64,000 nt of DNA from assembly GCA_000309945.1 (NCBI GenBank), contig CM001633.1:2080292-2144291 (forward strand), read 5' to 3'. Position 1 is the stretch's first letter. Every line of letters begins with the position of its first letter. A program made the position numbers and the translations under genes. Source of the stretch: Leptolyngbyaceae cyanobacterium JSC-12. Lineage in GTDB: Bacteria; Cyanobacteriota; Cyanobacteriia; Leptolyngbyales; Leptolyngbyaceae. Below are positions 46,636-56,466 of this stretch, one piece after another. Under the pieces are notes generated by a model, which worked only from the letters and a program-made list of their open reading frames with translations, did not search any database and was not told the DNA's origin.

Positions 46636-48474
46636 ATGAGTAATCGGAGAATTCTTTCATTCAAGCAACGGCTAAGACAGATCCAGCAGTCGTTGTCAAT
46701 CTATCGATACTGTGGGCGGGCGATCGCGCTGGTGTGGATAACCCATCGCCCTTTAACACTGGCTCTGGCAGCGTTAACTTTGGTGGCAGGCTTATTACCT
46801 GGCTTAGTCGCCTATTTGGGCAAGTTGATTGTGGATGCAGTGGTGGTCGCTGCTCAATCAGGATTATTGAGCGATCGCTGGCTGGCATTGCAATACCTGG
46901 GATTAGAAGCGATCGCCGTGGCACTGCTGGCTGGTAGTAAGCAAGGCATTGCGCTCTGCCAATCGCTGTTGCGGATGCAGTTGGGGCAAAAGGTCAATGT
47001 CTTGATCCTGGAAAAAGCTCTGACCCTGGATATCGCACATTTCGAGGATTCAGAGTTTTACGACAAAATGATCCGTGCTCGGCGGGAAGCTTCCAGTCGT
47101 CCCCTAAGTCTGGTAGGACGCACCTTTGGCTTGGTGCAAGATTCGCTGGCGTTGATTACCTACGGCGGCTTGCTGCTGAAGTTTTCCCCTGGTGCAGTTG
47201 GGATTCTTATCCTGGCAGCGATTCCTGCCTTTGTTGCAGAAACCCGCTTTGCCGGAGAAGCGTTTCGCCTGTTTCAATGGCGTGCTCCTGAAGCCAGAGA
47301 GCAAGATTATCTGGAATGGTTAATGACTAACGAAACGTCGGCAATGGAGGTCAAACTGTTTCAATTGGGACCAACTTTGCTTGATCGCTACCAGACAACC
47401 TTTGAGCGTTTGTACCGGGAAGATCGAGATTTGGTCATCCGCAGAGGCTTCTGGAGTTATTTACTGGGGTTACTGAGTATCGCTGCATTTTATGGAGCCT
47501 ATGTCTGGATCGTGCTGGAGGCGATCGCAGGACGTATTTCCCTCGGTGAACTGACGATGTATTTGGTGGTATTTCGGCAGGGACAGGCAACCTTTTCCAA
47601 CCTGCTCACTTCTATCAGCGGCATGTACGAAGACAGCCTTTACCTTTCCAACCTGTATGAATTTTTAGAGCAACCTATTCCGGTAGCCGTGGGACATGCC
47701 ACACGCGGCACGCTTCCTGGCGATGGCTTACGGTTTGAAGCTGTCGGCTTCACCTATCCTGGAAATACCAGACCTGCACTTGAGGATGTGTCGTTTCATC
47801 TCAGACCAGGAGAAAAATTAGCGATCGTCGGTGAGAACGGCTCCGGCAAAACCACCCTAATCAAGCTACTGACAAGGCTATACGCTCCCAACTCTGGACG
47901 GATTTTGCTAGATGGCTTAGACCTACAAGCTTGGGATGTAAAAGCATTGCAATATCGCATTGGCGTCATCTTTCAGAACTTTGTGCGCTATCAGTTCACG
48001 GTGGGCGAAAACATTGGCGCGGGTGATGTGCATCATATTGAAGATGAGTCACGCTGGCAGGACGCCTCAGCAAAAGGCACTGCAGATACTTTCATCACAA
48101 CTCTGCCGGAAACCTATCATACCCGACTGGGCCATTGGTTCAGAAGTGGGCGCGAGTTATCCGGCGGGCAGTGGCAAAAGATCGCTCTTTCTCGTGCCTT
48201 TATGCGACAACATGCCAGCATTCTAGTGTTGGATGAACCCACTTCAGCGATGGATGCGGAAGCTGAGATGCAGATTTTTCACCAGTTTCGGGCAATGACA
48301 CAAAATCAAATGGCGATTTTGATCTCTCATCGCTTTTCCACAGTTCGCATGGCAGATCACATTTTGGTACTAGAGCGGGGCAAGGTGGTGGAACAGGGAA
48401 ACCATCAGGAATTGCTGGCGCAGCAAGGACGCTATGCTTATCTGTTCTCGATTCAAGCAGCGGGGTATCGGTAG
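46636..48474 (+). CDS. ABC exporter (fused permease and ATPase)
   Basis: 612 residues from ATG 46636. An N-terminal membrane domain (about 1-340, five to six helices) is followed by an ABC domain: Walker A GENGSGKTTLIKLL, Q-loop GVIFQNFVRYQF, signature RELSGGQWQKIALSRA, Walker B ILVLDEPTSAMD, and the switch His in LISHRFSTV. Homodimer, or heterodimer with an unseen partner. The arrangement is that of lipid, peptide or drug exporters; the substrate is unknown. It heads a run with the glycosyltransferase-like gene and an aldo/keto reductase on the same strand. Confidence 0.92.
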   Translation: MSNRRILSFKQRLRQIQQSLSIYRYCGRAIALVWITHRPLTLALAALTLVAGLLPGLVAYLGKLIVDAVVVAAQSGLLSDRWLALQYLGLEAIAVALLAGSKQGIALCQSLLRMQLGQKVNVLILEKALTLDIAHFEDSEFYDKMIRARREASSRPLSLVGRTFGLVQDSLALITYGGLLLKFSPGAVGILILAAIPAFVAETRFAGEAFRLFQWRAPEAREQDYLEWLMTNETSAMEVKLFQLGPTLLDRYQTTFERLYREDRDLVIRRGFWSYLLGLLSIAAFYGAYVWIVLEAIAGRISLGELTMYLVVFRQGQATFSNLLTSISGMYEDSLYLSNLYEFLEQPIPVAVGHATRGTLPGDGLRFEAVGFTYPGNTRPALEDVSFHLRPGEKLAIVGENGSGKTTLIKLLTRLYAPNSGRILLDGLDLQAWDVKALQYRIGVIFQNFVRYQFTVGENIGAGDVHHIEDESRWQDASAKGTADTFITTLPETYHTRLGHWFRSGRELSGGQWQKIALSRAFMRQHASILVLDEPTSAMDAEAEMQIFHQFRAMTQNQMAILISHRFSTVRMADHILVLERGKVVEQGNHQELLAQQGRYAYLFSIQAAGYR

Positions 48475-48562
48475 GGCGCCATCTGGGATTAGGGACTATC
48501 CTTACCTGTAAAGCACGATCGCGTCTTCCTGACTCATCTACTTACTCATTTGCTTTTGTATC

Positions 48563-49669
48563 ATGCAGCAAACTGCCCGACTGCAAGAATTAGCATGGAA
48601 CAACCCCTATTTTGCGACTACACTAAAGCCTCTTGATCCCATCCCTCACCCGGTCTACTTCGTCAACAGCAACCCTAAATGGCAAGATTTTCTCGATAAT
48701 CCAAACTTGATTGAAAACCCGGAATCGTTGTATCAACGCTGTGTCAAAACCAACGATATCTGGTCAGTACAGTCCTATCTTGATCTGAAACTGCGGGGGT
48801 TAGATGTGCATCTGGTGTCAAAAGCGGTTCCGGGCAAAATTTGCGTGATTCCCCATTACTTCTGTAGACCGAAGGATTTACTATATCGCAGCTATGTGGT
48901 TGCCTGCTCCCACGATTGTCCACGATCGCACCTGTGTGAGCAGCGGTTGGTGATTAACCGCTCGCAAGTGCTAGCTGACACCGACCACTTCATTACCCAT
49001 CGTCCCCAACCGAACCTGAAACCCCGTGACCCAGCGCGCAGCACCCAGATTCGCAATGTGGTGTTCAAAGGTTACGATCACAGCCTCTATGCTCCTTTCA
49101 AGAGTCCGGAGTTTGTTGCAGCACTGGCGGCAATTGGCATGAAACTGGTGGTTAACTCAGAAGCCAGTGGTGCAAACATGATGGCAGACTGGGCAAACTA
49201 CACGGAAACCGATATATTGCTGGCAGTACGGCATAATACTGTATTCGACATTCTACGGAAGCCTGCGCTGAAGTTGGTGAATGCGTGGTTTGCTGGCTGC
49301 CCTGCAATTTTGGGTCCCGAACCCGCGTTTCAAGAAATACGTCAATCGGAACTGGATTACATTGAAGTTCGTACATCGGAAGAGGCGATCGCTGCCCTGA
49401 AGCGACTGCAATCTGATCCAGACCTGTATGTAGCAATGGTGGAAAACGGTTTCAAACGGGCACAAGATTACACCGTTGATCGCGTGGCGCAGGAATGGCG
49501 AGATCTGCTGGCTGGTCCCATCACCCAAGGATATGAACAGTGGCAAAAGCAATCTCCCTTGCAGAAGCACATCGGGCGCCCCATTCATTATGCTAAACGT
49601 GTGCTGGCACAACGGCAGGCAACCAAAGAGTACCAGTACAAGATTCATCACGGTCCACGCATTCTCTAA
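48563..49669 (+). CDS. Glycosyltransferase-like conserved protein
   Basis: 368 residues from ATG 48563. The second half resembles a GT-B C-terminal domain: RKPALKLVNAWFAGCPAILG followed by EEAIAALKRLQSDPDLYVAM and NGFKRAQDY, in the place where family 4-like enzymes bind the nucleotide sugar (E and G residues). The N-terminal half (about 1-170) has a Cys-rich loop (ACSHDCPRSHLCEQR) and does not look like a standard GT domain. No signal peptide. Probably an envelope or exopolysaccharide enzyme, inferred from similarity and position between an ABC exporter and an aldo/keto reductase. The N-terminal fold is unknown to me. Confidence 0.6.
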   Translation: MQQTARLQELAWNNPYFATTLKPLDPIPHPVYFVNSNPKWQDFLDNPNLIENPESLYQRCVKTNDIWSVQSYLDLKLRGLDVHLVSKAVPGKICVIPHYFCRPKDLLYRSYVVACSHDCPRSHLCEQRLVINRSQVLADTDHFITHRPQPNLKPRDPARSTQIRNVVFKGYDHSLYAPFKSPEFVAALAAIGMKLVVNSEASGANMMADWANYTETDILLAVRHNTVFDILRKPALKLVNAWFAGCPAILGPEPAFQEIRQSELDYIEVRTSEEAIAALKRLQSDPDLYVAMVENGFKRAQDYTVDRVAQEWRDLLAGPITQGYEQWQKQSPLQKHIGRPIHYAKRVLAQRQATKEYQYKIHHGPRIL

Positions 49670-49682
49670 CACGCAAACGAGC

Positions 49683-50645
49683 ATGAAAACACGCGAACTG
49701 GGGACATCCGGTATTCAAATTACACCCATCATCACAGGCACCTGGCAGGCAGGCAAAACTCAGTGGGTGGGCATTGACGATGCCGACACGATCGCGGCCC
49801 TGCGAGCCGCTGTTGATGCGGGGATTACCAGCATTGATACAGCAGAAGTGTATGGTAAAGGGCATTCTGAGCAGATAGTGGGAGAGGCACTTGCCTCCGT
49901 ACGCGATCGCGTAGTGTACATGACCAAAGTTTTTGCCAATCATCTTAAGTATGACCAGGTGATCGCCGCCTGTGAAAATTCGTTGCAAAACCTCAAGACC
50001 GACTACATCGACCTCTACCAGATTCATTGGCCCTCTGGTTCCTGGAACAGCGAGGTCGTGCCGATCGAGGAAACCATGCAAGCGTTGAATGACCTAAAGC
50101 AACAGGGCAAAATTCGGGCGATCGGTGTTTCTAACTTTTCTCGTACCCAACTTGAGGAAGCCATGCAGTTTGGACGCATCGATAGTCTGCAACCACCCTA
50201 CTCACTCTTCTGGCGCTATGTAGAACAGGACTTGATGCCCTATTGTGTGGAGCAAAAGATTTCCATTCTGGCATATTCTCCCCTAGCGCAAGGCTTGCTA
50301 ACCGGACGCTTTCAACGCGGGCACCAGTTTGCCCCAGAAGACGTGCGTTCCAAGAGCAAACTGTTTCAAGGTGAAAACTTTGAACGGGCGTTGGATGCGT
50401 TGAACAAACTCAAGCCGATTGCGGAACGTCACCACACCAGCCTCGGCAATCTGGCGCTGGCGTGGCTGATCGCCCAACCCCAAACCAGCGCGATCGTCGG
50501 GGTGCGTAATGCCGATCAAGCAATTCAAAACGCTCAGGCAGCAGAAATCACCTTATCAGATGCTGAAATCGCAGAAATGAGTGCGATCGGACTGGCGGTA
50601 TTTGAGCCAATGCAAGACGGCAACCCGGTGATGTGGACCTTTTAG
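49683..50645 (+). CDS. Aldo/keto reductase
   Basis: 320 residues from ATG 49683, 13 bp after the upstream stop; a longer frame from 49476 is not needed. A TIM-barrel NADPH-dependent oxidoreductase: the catalytic tetrad Asp/Tyr/Lys/His is visible as DTAEVYGKG (Asp, Tyr), MTKVF (Lys) and QIHWP (His). The motif GVSNFSRTQL and the end GVRNADQAIQNAQA are typical of the general YajO/voltage-channel-beta-like group. Substrate unknown. The arrangement ABC exporter - GT-like - AKR points to modified-sugar export, but this is an inference. Confidence 0.9.
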   Translation: MKTRELGTSGIQITPIITGTWQAGKTQWVGIDDADTIAALRAAVDAGITSIDTAEVYGKGHSEQIVGEALASVRDRVVYMTKVFANHLKYDQVIAACENSLQNLKTDYIDLYQIHWPSGSWNSEVVPIEETMQALNDLKQQGKIRAIGVSNFSRTQLEEAMQFGRIDSLQPPYSLFWRYVEQDLMPYCVEQKISILAYSPLAQGLLTGRFQRGHQFAPEDVRSKSKLFQGENFERALDALNKLKPIAERHHTSLGNLALAWLIAQPQTSAIVGVRNADQAIQNAQAAEITLSDAEIAEMSAIGLAVFEPMQDGNPVMWTF

Positions 50646-50685
50646 AGTGATTACAAGCCCTACTTGTTTGCCAAAACCTCAGCTT

Positions 50686-51276
50686 TTATTGCACAACGAT
50701 CGCAGGCTTGATACTGGGACGAAAAATAGTCTTCCATGCTTCAACAGTGCCCCGACCAATCGCCATATCAGTAGAGCCTCCATCCTCCCACATCAAACGA
50801 ATCGTCATGTTGCCAGGAGGGGCGCTGGCAAGGGCAGTTGCCAATTCTGGCGATACGGCTCCCTGCTCGTAAGTCAACACCTGACCATTAATGGCGAATT
50901 TGATAGCTTTAGGTGTGCGATTAGTGCTGTAGCGGCGGTAAATTGGCTCCTGATCGGCATAGCGAATTTCCCGCCGCTTTTTGCCCGTACCCACCCAATT
51001 ACTGCGCCACACTGTGCGGTAGCCCACAATTTCAGAAAAATATTCTTTGTACGTCGCTTGAATTCCCTGAGGAGACCAGCGGCTAATGAATTCAAAAGTG
51101 CCCCCCGGATCAAAATTTTTGTCATACACCACTTTGCCGTCAAATGGATCATCCATCACCCGCGACCATTCAACTTTCATATTTTGACTGATGGTCACAG
51201 GTGCAACCGCAAGACTAGCAGGTGCAACGCTCAACGCTAGCCCAGTGCTTAAGCCTACACGTAGAATTCGGTTCAT
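50686..51276 (-). CDS. Secreted hypothetical protein
   Basis: 196 residues from ATG 51276 (ATG 51285 and ATG 51306 are alternatives). A signal peptide (MNRILRVGLSTGLALSV, then ASLA) precedes a domain with MKVEWSRVMDDPFDGKVVYD, WSPQGIQATYKEYFSE and a late PGNMTIRLMWEDGGST, ending KPAIVVQ. No Cys in the mature domain. The family is unknown to me. Likely periplasmic. It converges with the aldo/keto reductase with 40 bp between. Confidence 0.65.
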   Translation of the reverse strand: MNRILRVGLSTGLALSVAPASLAVAPVTISQNMKVEWSRVMDDPFDGKVVYDKNFDPGGTFEFISRWSPQGIQATYKEYFSEIVGYRTVWRSNWVGTGKKRREIRYADQEPIYRRYSTNRTPKAIKFAINGQVLTYEQGAVSPELATALASAPPGNMTIRLMWEDGGSTDMAIGRGTVEAWKTIFRPSIKPAIVVQ

Positions 51277-51403
51277 TATTGCCATCACGAACTTGCAAGG
51301 AGACATACCAGATGCCCTGTAAGGCTTTATTGATACAGATTTTTGTTGATCATATAGATATAATTTGAGCTACGTTAGTTCCCGATCACCCCTGATTCAT
51401 CCA

Positions 51404-52708
51404 TTATCGCAGCCGAATTTGTTGGAGCAAAACTGCGATCGCCCGTTCCTTTTGAGGATCGGCACCCTGCGCATATTCCACTGTAAACGGCACCTCAATG
51501 TCTGGCGTTACCCCTTTGCCTTCCAACCGCAGATTCCCATCCAGATACACATCTGATACCGCGCAGTAAAGCAAATTGCCATCCTCCATCAAAAAAGCAC
51601 GTCCTGCCACCACGGCTCCCGGGGTCTTTACTCCAATCACAGTGCCAATCTTGTATTGCTGAAAACCATAGGCAAGAATTTCTTTGGCACTACGACTGCC
51701 TTCGTTGACCAACATGACAACCGGCTTGTTCCACTGAGCACGAATGGTATACCGCTCTCGACTACGAGGAATATTTGTCAAACTAGGACCACGCGCTGTG
51801 AAGATATTGAAGGCTGTCAATGGTGCACCACCCCAACCATCGCGTAAATCCAAAATCAAGCCATCAGCCTCCCGCAACTTTCCATAAATCAGGTCTTCCT
51901 CAAGCTGCTTTTGATACTGGTCACCTGCATAGGACCAGAGATGCACATAGCCAATTTTCTTGCCGTCTCGCTGCCAAACTTGAGTGCTGGCTTTTTGCAC
52001 ATCTAGAAACATCGTTAGCGGGTTGAGGAGTTTGGGTATGACAGTCAGTTCTTTTTGAGTTTTTGGATCTGCTGTTTTTTGCACTACCAGTTTGACGGGT
52101 TGATTGGCTTTATCCCTAAACGAATTGACCGGATGAAACGGGCGACCATCAGCGCTAATGAGTTCATCTCCAGTTTGCAAACCCGCCTGGGCACCGGGGC
52201 TACCTTCCATCACGCCGCTGACAAAAGTTTTGCCGTTTATAGTCCGGGTAAAAATGCCAATACCGCTGTACTCCAGCTTGCCTCTGGGAAAAATCGATTT
52301 GGGTAGCTTCTGTAAATCACGACTGCGCGGCTGAAAGATTCCCAACAATTGGTAATAGGCAGTTTCTTCGGGGGTATAAAAATAGGTATGAGAGGTGTTG
52401 AGTTCTGCCAACATCCGGTTAATCACGCTGGATAATGCTTCAAGTGATCGGGCTTCGGCAGCTTGGGGTGCATACTTTTGGCGCATCGCCTGCCAATCTA
52501 CGCCATTGAAGTTGGGGTCAAAGAAGTTGTTGTTGACCGTTTTCCAGGCTTGCTCAAACACTTTAGGCGGTGCTGCAACCGTGGAAATTGTTGGTAGGAA
52601 GCTCCAACTCAAAAAGCCAAGAAGCACGCTAGCAAGCAGCAGAATCAAGGATTTTTTGAACCATCGAAGTCTGAGAAACCCAGCAATCGTTTGCTTTGAA
52701 AAACCCAT
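51404..52708 (-). CDS. S41 family carboxyl-terminal processing peptidase
   Basis: 434 residues from ATG 52708. An N-terminal TM/signal segment (about 19-45) is followed by a tail-processing N-domain, a PDZ domain (about 150-230, GIGIFTRTINGKTFVSGVMEGSPGAQAG) and the S41 catalytic domain: LILDLRDGWGG, the nucleophile Ser in VNEGSRSAKEIL, and the general-base Lys in GVKTPGAVV. Periplasmic or lumenal. This looks like a CtpA/CtpB-type protease, but it is not clearly the D1-processing CtpA; most cyanobacteria have several. The catalytic Ser motif reads SRSAKE rather than SASASE. Confidence 0.9.
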   Translation of the reverse strand: MGFSKQTIAGFLRLRWFKKSLILLLASVLLGFLSWSFLPTISTVAAPPKVFEQAWKTVNNNFFDPNFNGVDWQAMRQKYAPQAAEARSLEALSSVINRMLAELNTSHTYFYTPEETAYYQLLGIFQPRSRDLQKLPKSIFPRGKLEYSGIGIFTRTINGKTFVSGVMEGSPGAQAGLQTGDELISADGRPFHPVNSFRDKANQPVKLVVQKTADPKTQKELTVIPKLLNPLTMFLDVQKASTQVWQRDGKKIGYVHLWSYAGDQYQKQLEEDLIYGKLREADGLILDLRDGWGGAPLTAFNIFTARGPSLTNIPRSRERYTIRAQWNKPVVMLVNEGSRSAKEILAYGFQQYKIGTVIGVKTPGAVVAGRAFLMEDGNLLYCAVSDVYLDGNLRLEGKGVTPDIEVPFTVEYAQGADPQKERAIAVLLQQIRLR

Positions 52709-52828
52709 AAACTCTATCGAGCGCAGAACCTATTGATTCTAGCGAACGTCTTTAGAGACAGACGAAGTTTAGAGTCCCTCAGTCCTGGCTCTCAAATCTG
52801 CAATCTAAACTTCCCTTCTGCCTTGTGC

Positions 52829-53854
52829 TTACCCATATTCCTCAGCGACATACAGTTTCACTTCTTCATATGCTGCAAGCTGAAACTTCAGCGTTTGGTT
52901 CTGGTCTTCAATTTCCTTCAGTTCTGCCAACCGCTCTAAAATGGCACGGGTAAAGTTTTCAGCATCCGGAAGCTGATCAGCAATCCAGGACGTATCGATT
53001 TCAATTTCAATCATTTTGAGGGTGCGTTCATACTCTCGTACCAGGCGTTGATTATTCGCAATTTGCTGTTTCAGGATATTGATGGCACCTGTTGCTCGAT
53101 AAATCCGAGCGGAGTAAAGTGTCTGATCAACCTGCGACATTTTTTGTTTCAGTGTTTCCAATTGCTCGATCAACACCTGATTTGCCTGGCGTTCGTGGCG
53201 TAGTTCACTGATTCGTTGAACAATTCGTCGTTGCTGTGCCATCAACCGTTGATCTGCCAAAAGTCTCTTGGCTTCACGAGTTTGCTCTTCCAGCGGGGGG
53301 GTCGTCAACTGAGCGCAATGGGTAAATTTGAGATAGGCTAAGACACTGATAGCACTGAACAAAGCTGTTAAGACCAGATTTAAACCACCCAGAAACGAGA
53401 CTGCAACGAAGCCCGTCATAATGGTCAACAAGATGGCAACATGATGGCTGGAACTAGGGATGGGGTTTGGCAGAACATACTGTTTTCCAGTAGTGTGGTT
53501 GGCGATCGCCACTAGTTTTTTCATCACATAGCCCTGCATCGTGTATAGCACGGTCAGGATATCCCCTCGATTCACCGGAATCACATCCGCTTTGCCTGGA
53601 ATCGAAAACTGAAGATGTCTGAGGGTGCGATCGGCAGTGGTAATTTGCAGCGTGTAGTGACGTTTATAGAAGCTGGGCAGGGTTGACTTGAGGTAAAATA
53701 GCGCTTCTTGAATTGACGATCGCTGTGAAAGTTTGCCATAAAGTACGCCGTACCGCTTTCCGCAAGCGGGACAGTGAATCTGGGACTGAGAAGAGCGGTG
53801 GTGCAGATCGGCGATCGCTTTTCCACAAGATGGGCAAGAAAGTGAAAGTTTCAT
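52829..53854 (-). CDS. Zinc-ribbon / membrane-hairpin / coiled-coil hypothetical protein
   Basis: 341 residues from ATG 53854. Order: zinc ribbon (CPSCGKAI at 7-14, then CPACGKRYG at 33-41); a soluble beta domain (about 55-140); a hydrophobic hairpin of two TM helices (about 143-185, AILLTIMTGFVAVSFLGGL then LVLTALFSAISVLAYL); and a long coiled coil (about 205-341). I know no named family with this order. It may scaffold a membrane complex; that is speculation. It sits between the S41 protease and gatC on the same strand. Confidence 0.7.
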   Translation of the reverse strand: MKLSLSCPSCGKAIADLHHRSSQSQIHCPACGKRYGVLYGKLSQRSSIQEALFYLKSTLPSFYKRHYTLQITTADRTLRHLQFSIPGKADVIPVNRGDILTVLYTMQGYVMKKLVAIANHTTGKQYVLPNPIPSSSHHVAILLTIMTGFVAVSFLGGLNLVLTALFSAISVLAYLKFTHCAQLTTPPLEEQTREAKRLLADQRLMAQQRRIVQRISELRHERQANQVLIEQLETLKQKMSQVDQTLYSARIYRATGAINILKQQIANNQRLVREYERTLKMIEIEIDTSWIADQLPDAENFTRAILERLAELKEIEDQNQTLKFQLAAYEEVKLYVAEEYG

Positions 53855-54030
53855 CGAACCTTAGCGGGGCAGAACAACGTCCCCGTGCAGAGGAGGAAGC
53901 AACCAGTCGCTTATGGATCTTAACGACTCTGACCTGGATCTGAAAGGTGGATGAGCTACCGATTTACAAATCAAAAAACAGGGACAGCGCGAAATTTCGT
54001 TTCTCGCTATATCCTCAGTTTCTAATTTTC

Positions 54031-54327
54031 CTACTCGCTGGTATTGATAATCTTGGGCACTTTAAAGAATTCTCCATCTCGATCAGGGGCGCTATCCAAA
54101 ATCTCTTCCCGATTGGGATAGGGTGCAAGCTGATCAGCACGAGTGACATTACTTACATCGATCGCACGAGTTGTGGGCGGCACATCTTTCACATCCAGTT
54201 CACTCAATTGCTCAAAATAATCCAGAATACTGCTCAACTGGCTGGTGAACTGTTCTTCTTCGGCTGGAGTCAATTCCAACCGAGCCAAATGAGCCACTTT
54301 ACGAACCTGCTCCCGATCAATTGCCAT
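54031..54327 (-). CDS. gatC: Aspartyl/glutamyl-tRNA amidotransferase subunit C
   Basis: 98 residues from ATG 54327. GatC stabilises GatAB in converting Glu-tRNA(Gln), and where needed Asp-tRNA(Asn), to the amide. The start [20 protein letters not shown], the middle [19 protein letters not shown] and the [28 protein letters not shown] tail are characteristic. It is 22 bp after ycf3 on the same strand, so they are likely cotranscribed; gatA and gatB are not in this window. Confidence 0.95.
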   Translation of the reverse strand: MAIDREQVRKVAHLARLELTPAEEEQFTSQLSSILDYFEQLSELDVKDVPPTTRAIDVSNVTRADQLAPYPNREEILDSAPDRDGEFFKVPKIINTSE

Positions 54328-54349
54328 AGGTTTTCCTAAATTTTATTTA

Positions 54350-54871
54350 TTAGAAATAAACATCCATCTGGGATCGCCCCGTGGTTTTGAGCCAGTTCTG
54401 CGCTTCGATGTAATTATTGGGTGCTAAACGAATTGCCCGTTTCCAGAAATCAGCCGCTTGGTCAAAAAATGCTTCGGCTTCTTCGTCATTGCCTGCTTCC
54501 TGGGCTTTTTCACCTTTGTAGTGAAAAATCACAGCAATGTTGTTGAGGGCTTGGGGCAAGCGTGGGTTGAGATCGATCGCCTGAAAATAGTTGTCCAATG
54601 CCGCATCCAGTTCACCATTGCTGGCTTTAATCAAGCCAATGTTGTAGAGAATGTAACTGCGATCGTTGGCATCTTCCTCTAGTTTCAGCGCTTCGTTGTA
54701 GTTTTCCAATGCCTCTGCATATTCGCCGTCCGCCTGGGCTGACATCCCATCCCGGTAATAGGCAAAGGCCTCTTTTTCTTTTTTACTAGCGGGCAGAATC
54801 TTGAGAATGATGTCTGCCATGACCGTAAAGCTCTTGTCGATAAAGTTATCGTTGCGTTGAGATCGGGGCAT
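54350..54871 (-). CDS. ycf3: Photosystem I assembly protein Ycf3
   Basis: 173 residues from ATG 54871. Three TPR motifs (about 35-140): [38 protein letters not shown] and [19 protein letters not shown]. Ycf3 is thylakoid-associated and binds PsaA/PsaD to assemble photosystem I. The N-terminal [22 protein letters not shown] is highly conserved between cyanobacteria and plastids, and the length is normal. It is cotranscribed with gatC by position. Confidence 0.96.
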   Translation of the reverse strand: MPRSQRNDNFIDKSFTVMADIILKILPASKKEKEAFAYYRDGMSAQADGEYAEALENYNEALKLEEDANDRSYILYNIGLIKASNGELDAALDNYFQAIDLNPRLPQALNNIAVIFHYKGEKAQEAGNDEEAEAFFDQAADFWKRAIRLAPNNYIEAQNWLKTTGRSQMDVYF

Positions 54872-55028
54872 AGACCGCTTACATAATTACGAGATGCACT
54901 CTAGTGTAACGTCCATTTAGCCTACAAAGATTTAACCCTTTGAAGATTTGAAAACTATTAACTTCTCGCTCTTGAGTGGATATAGTAGGCAATAAATCGT
55001 TAGCCACCTTAAGTCATTTGGTGAATAT

Positions 55029-56000
55029 ATGGCGCAGCAACCTTCTGTCAGCATGATTCGTGCTCAATCTTACGAGACGACTCAACTGCGTGCCTCTTTA
55101 GAAACTTTGTTAGAGCCATTAGGCAGCATTCAGGCATTTGTAAAACCGGGCGATCGCGTCTTACTCAAGCCAAACCTGCTGACGGGGGCACGCCCCACCA
55201 AAGAGTGTGTGACTCGTCCAGAAGTGGTGTATTGCGTTGCACAATTGGTCAAAGAAGCAGGAGGGCATCCATTTTTAGGAGATGGCCCTGCGTTTGGCAG
55301 CGCGGAAGGAGTTGCACGAGCAAATGGATATCTACCACTGATTGAGGAACTCAAACTTCCGATTATTGAGTTTCATGGTAAGCGCTACGAAATAGTCAGT
55401 GACGAGTTTAATCATCTGTTGCTGTCCAAAGAAGCCATGGATGCAGATGTTGTCATCAATTTGCCTAAAGTCAAATCCCATGTGCAGTTGACCTTGACAA
55501 TGGGCGTGAAAAACTTGTTTGGCTGCGTTCCTGGTAAAATGAAAGCGTGGTGGCACATGGAAGCAGGAAAAAGTTCGGAGCGGTTTGCTGCCATGCTGGT
55601 GGAAACGGCACGCACTATTAATCCAGATCTCACGATTTTGGATGGCATCCTTGGACATGAAGGGAATGGGCCCAGTGGTGGTGAACCTCGCGCATTAGGG
55701 GTCTTAGCAGCATCCTCCAATGTGTTTGCGCTGGATCGATCACTGGTCGAAATTCTGCAAGTTGATCCGGCTTCAATTCCAACCATTGCCGCATCCCAAC
55801 GGTTGGGGCTATGTCCAGACTTAAGTGCGATTGCTTTTCCGTTATCCCATCCATCTGACCTGCGGATTGATCACTGGCGCTTGCCTGATCGTCTTATGCC
55901 CATCGACTTTGGGATGCCCCGTGTGATGAAATCAACCTTTAAGCACCTTTACATTCGATTCATCAAAGAACCAATGGCAGCCTATGCCACTGGTCGGTAA
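55029..56000 (+). CDS. DUF362 family protein
   Basis: 323 residues from ATG 55029. The DUF362 core is clear: FVKPGDRVLLKPNLLTGARP at the start and DADVVINLPKVKSHVQLTLTMGVKNLFGCVPG in the middle, with GHEGNGPSGGEPRALG later. Many members carry C-terminal 4Fe-4S ferredoxin motifs; here none is seen (Cys are scattered), so this is the ferredoxin-less form. Role unknown. It is divergent from ycf3, and the intergenic AT-rich 54900-55020 must hold promoters. Confidence 0.85.
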   Translation: MAQQPSVSMIRAQSYETTQLRASLETLLEPLGSIQAFVKPGDRVLLKPNLLTGARPTKECVTRPEVVYCVAQLVKEAGGHPFLGDGPAFGSAEGVARANGYLPLIEELKLPIIEFHGKRYEIVSDEFNHLLLSKEAMDADVVINLPKVKSHVQLTLTMGVKNLFGCVPGKMKAWWHMEAGKSSERFAAMLVETARTINPDLTILDGILGHEGNGPSGGEPRALGVLAASSNVFALDRSLVEILQVDPASIPTIAASQRLGLCPDLSAIAFPLSHPSDLRIDHWRLPDRLMPIDFGMPRVMKSTFKHLYIRFIKEPMAAYATGR

Positions 56001-56228
56001 TTCAAGACTTTCCCAGGATTTAGATCTTAATCATTGCGTAACTGTTTGGTAACTCTTGTTGCATCTTGTGTGATCCCCGGTTGCACGGAAGGGGATTGGG
56101 TATGGTGAAAACTAAAGCGGTATAGTTCAGGCTATGCCTTGCTTGGGCAGACTACAAAACAAAGACATTTGTTTGGATTAGGTTGCTCTAAATTCCACCC
56201 TCCTTTACGCCCGTTTGGAAGCAGTTAC

Positions 56229-56450
56229 ATGTCTCCTTTAATGTTGCGTCAAATCTGGTCTCTGGTTGAGACAACTCAAACCAACGTTCTGCTGAACCTG
56301 GATGATGAAAGCCTGGTGCAATGGTTGTTGCGGCAACTTAAAGCACAGCGATCGCTCGACTCCTGCGAAACCGCCTTATTTAGCCATTACATTCAATCAC
56401 GCTTGCCGTTAATTCGTGACCTTGCCCGTAGCCGTCGCGCTCTAGTTTAG
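56229..56450 (+). CDS. Small conserved cyanobacterial protein
   Basis: 73 residues from ATG 56229; the frame from 56139 adds a Cys/His-rich leader that does not look conserved. Sequence MSPLMLRQIWSLVETTQTN then LDDESLVQWLLRQLKAQRS, all helical, resembles short regulator-like proteins common in cyanobacteria. No TM or Cys. Function unknown. It converges with hisA, 16 bp apart. Confidence 0.65.
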   Translation: MSPLMLRQIWSLVETTQTNVLLNLDDESLVQWLLRQLKAQRSLDSCETALFSHYIQSRLPLIRDLARSRRALV

Positions 56451-56466
56451 AGAAAATCCTTGTTTT

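Noticed and set aside
49476-49682. N-terminal extension of the aldo/keto reductase
   Set aside because: It overlaps the upstream glycosyltransferase-like gene, and the conserved reductase start is at 49683.
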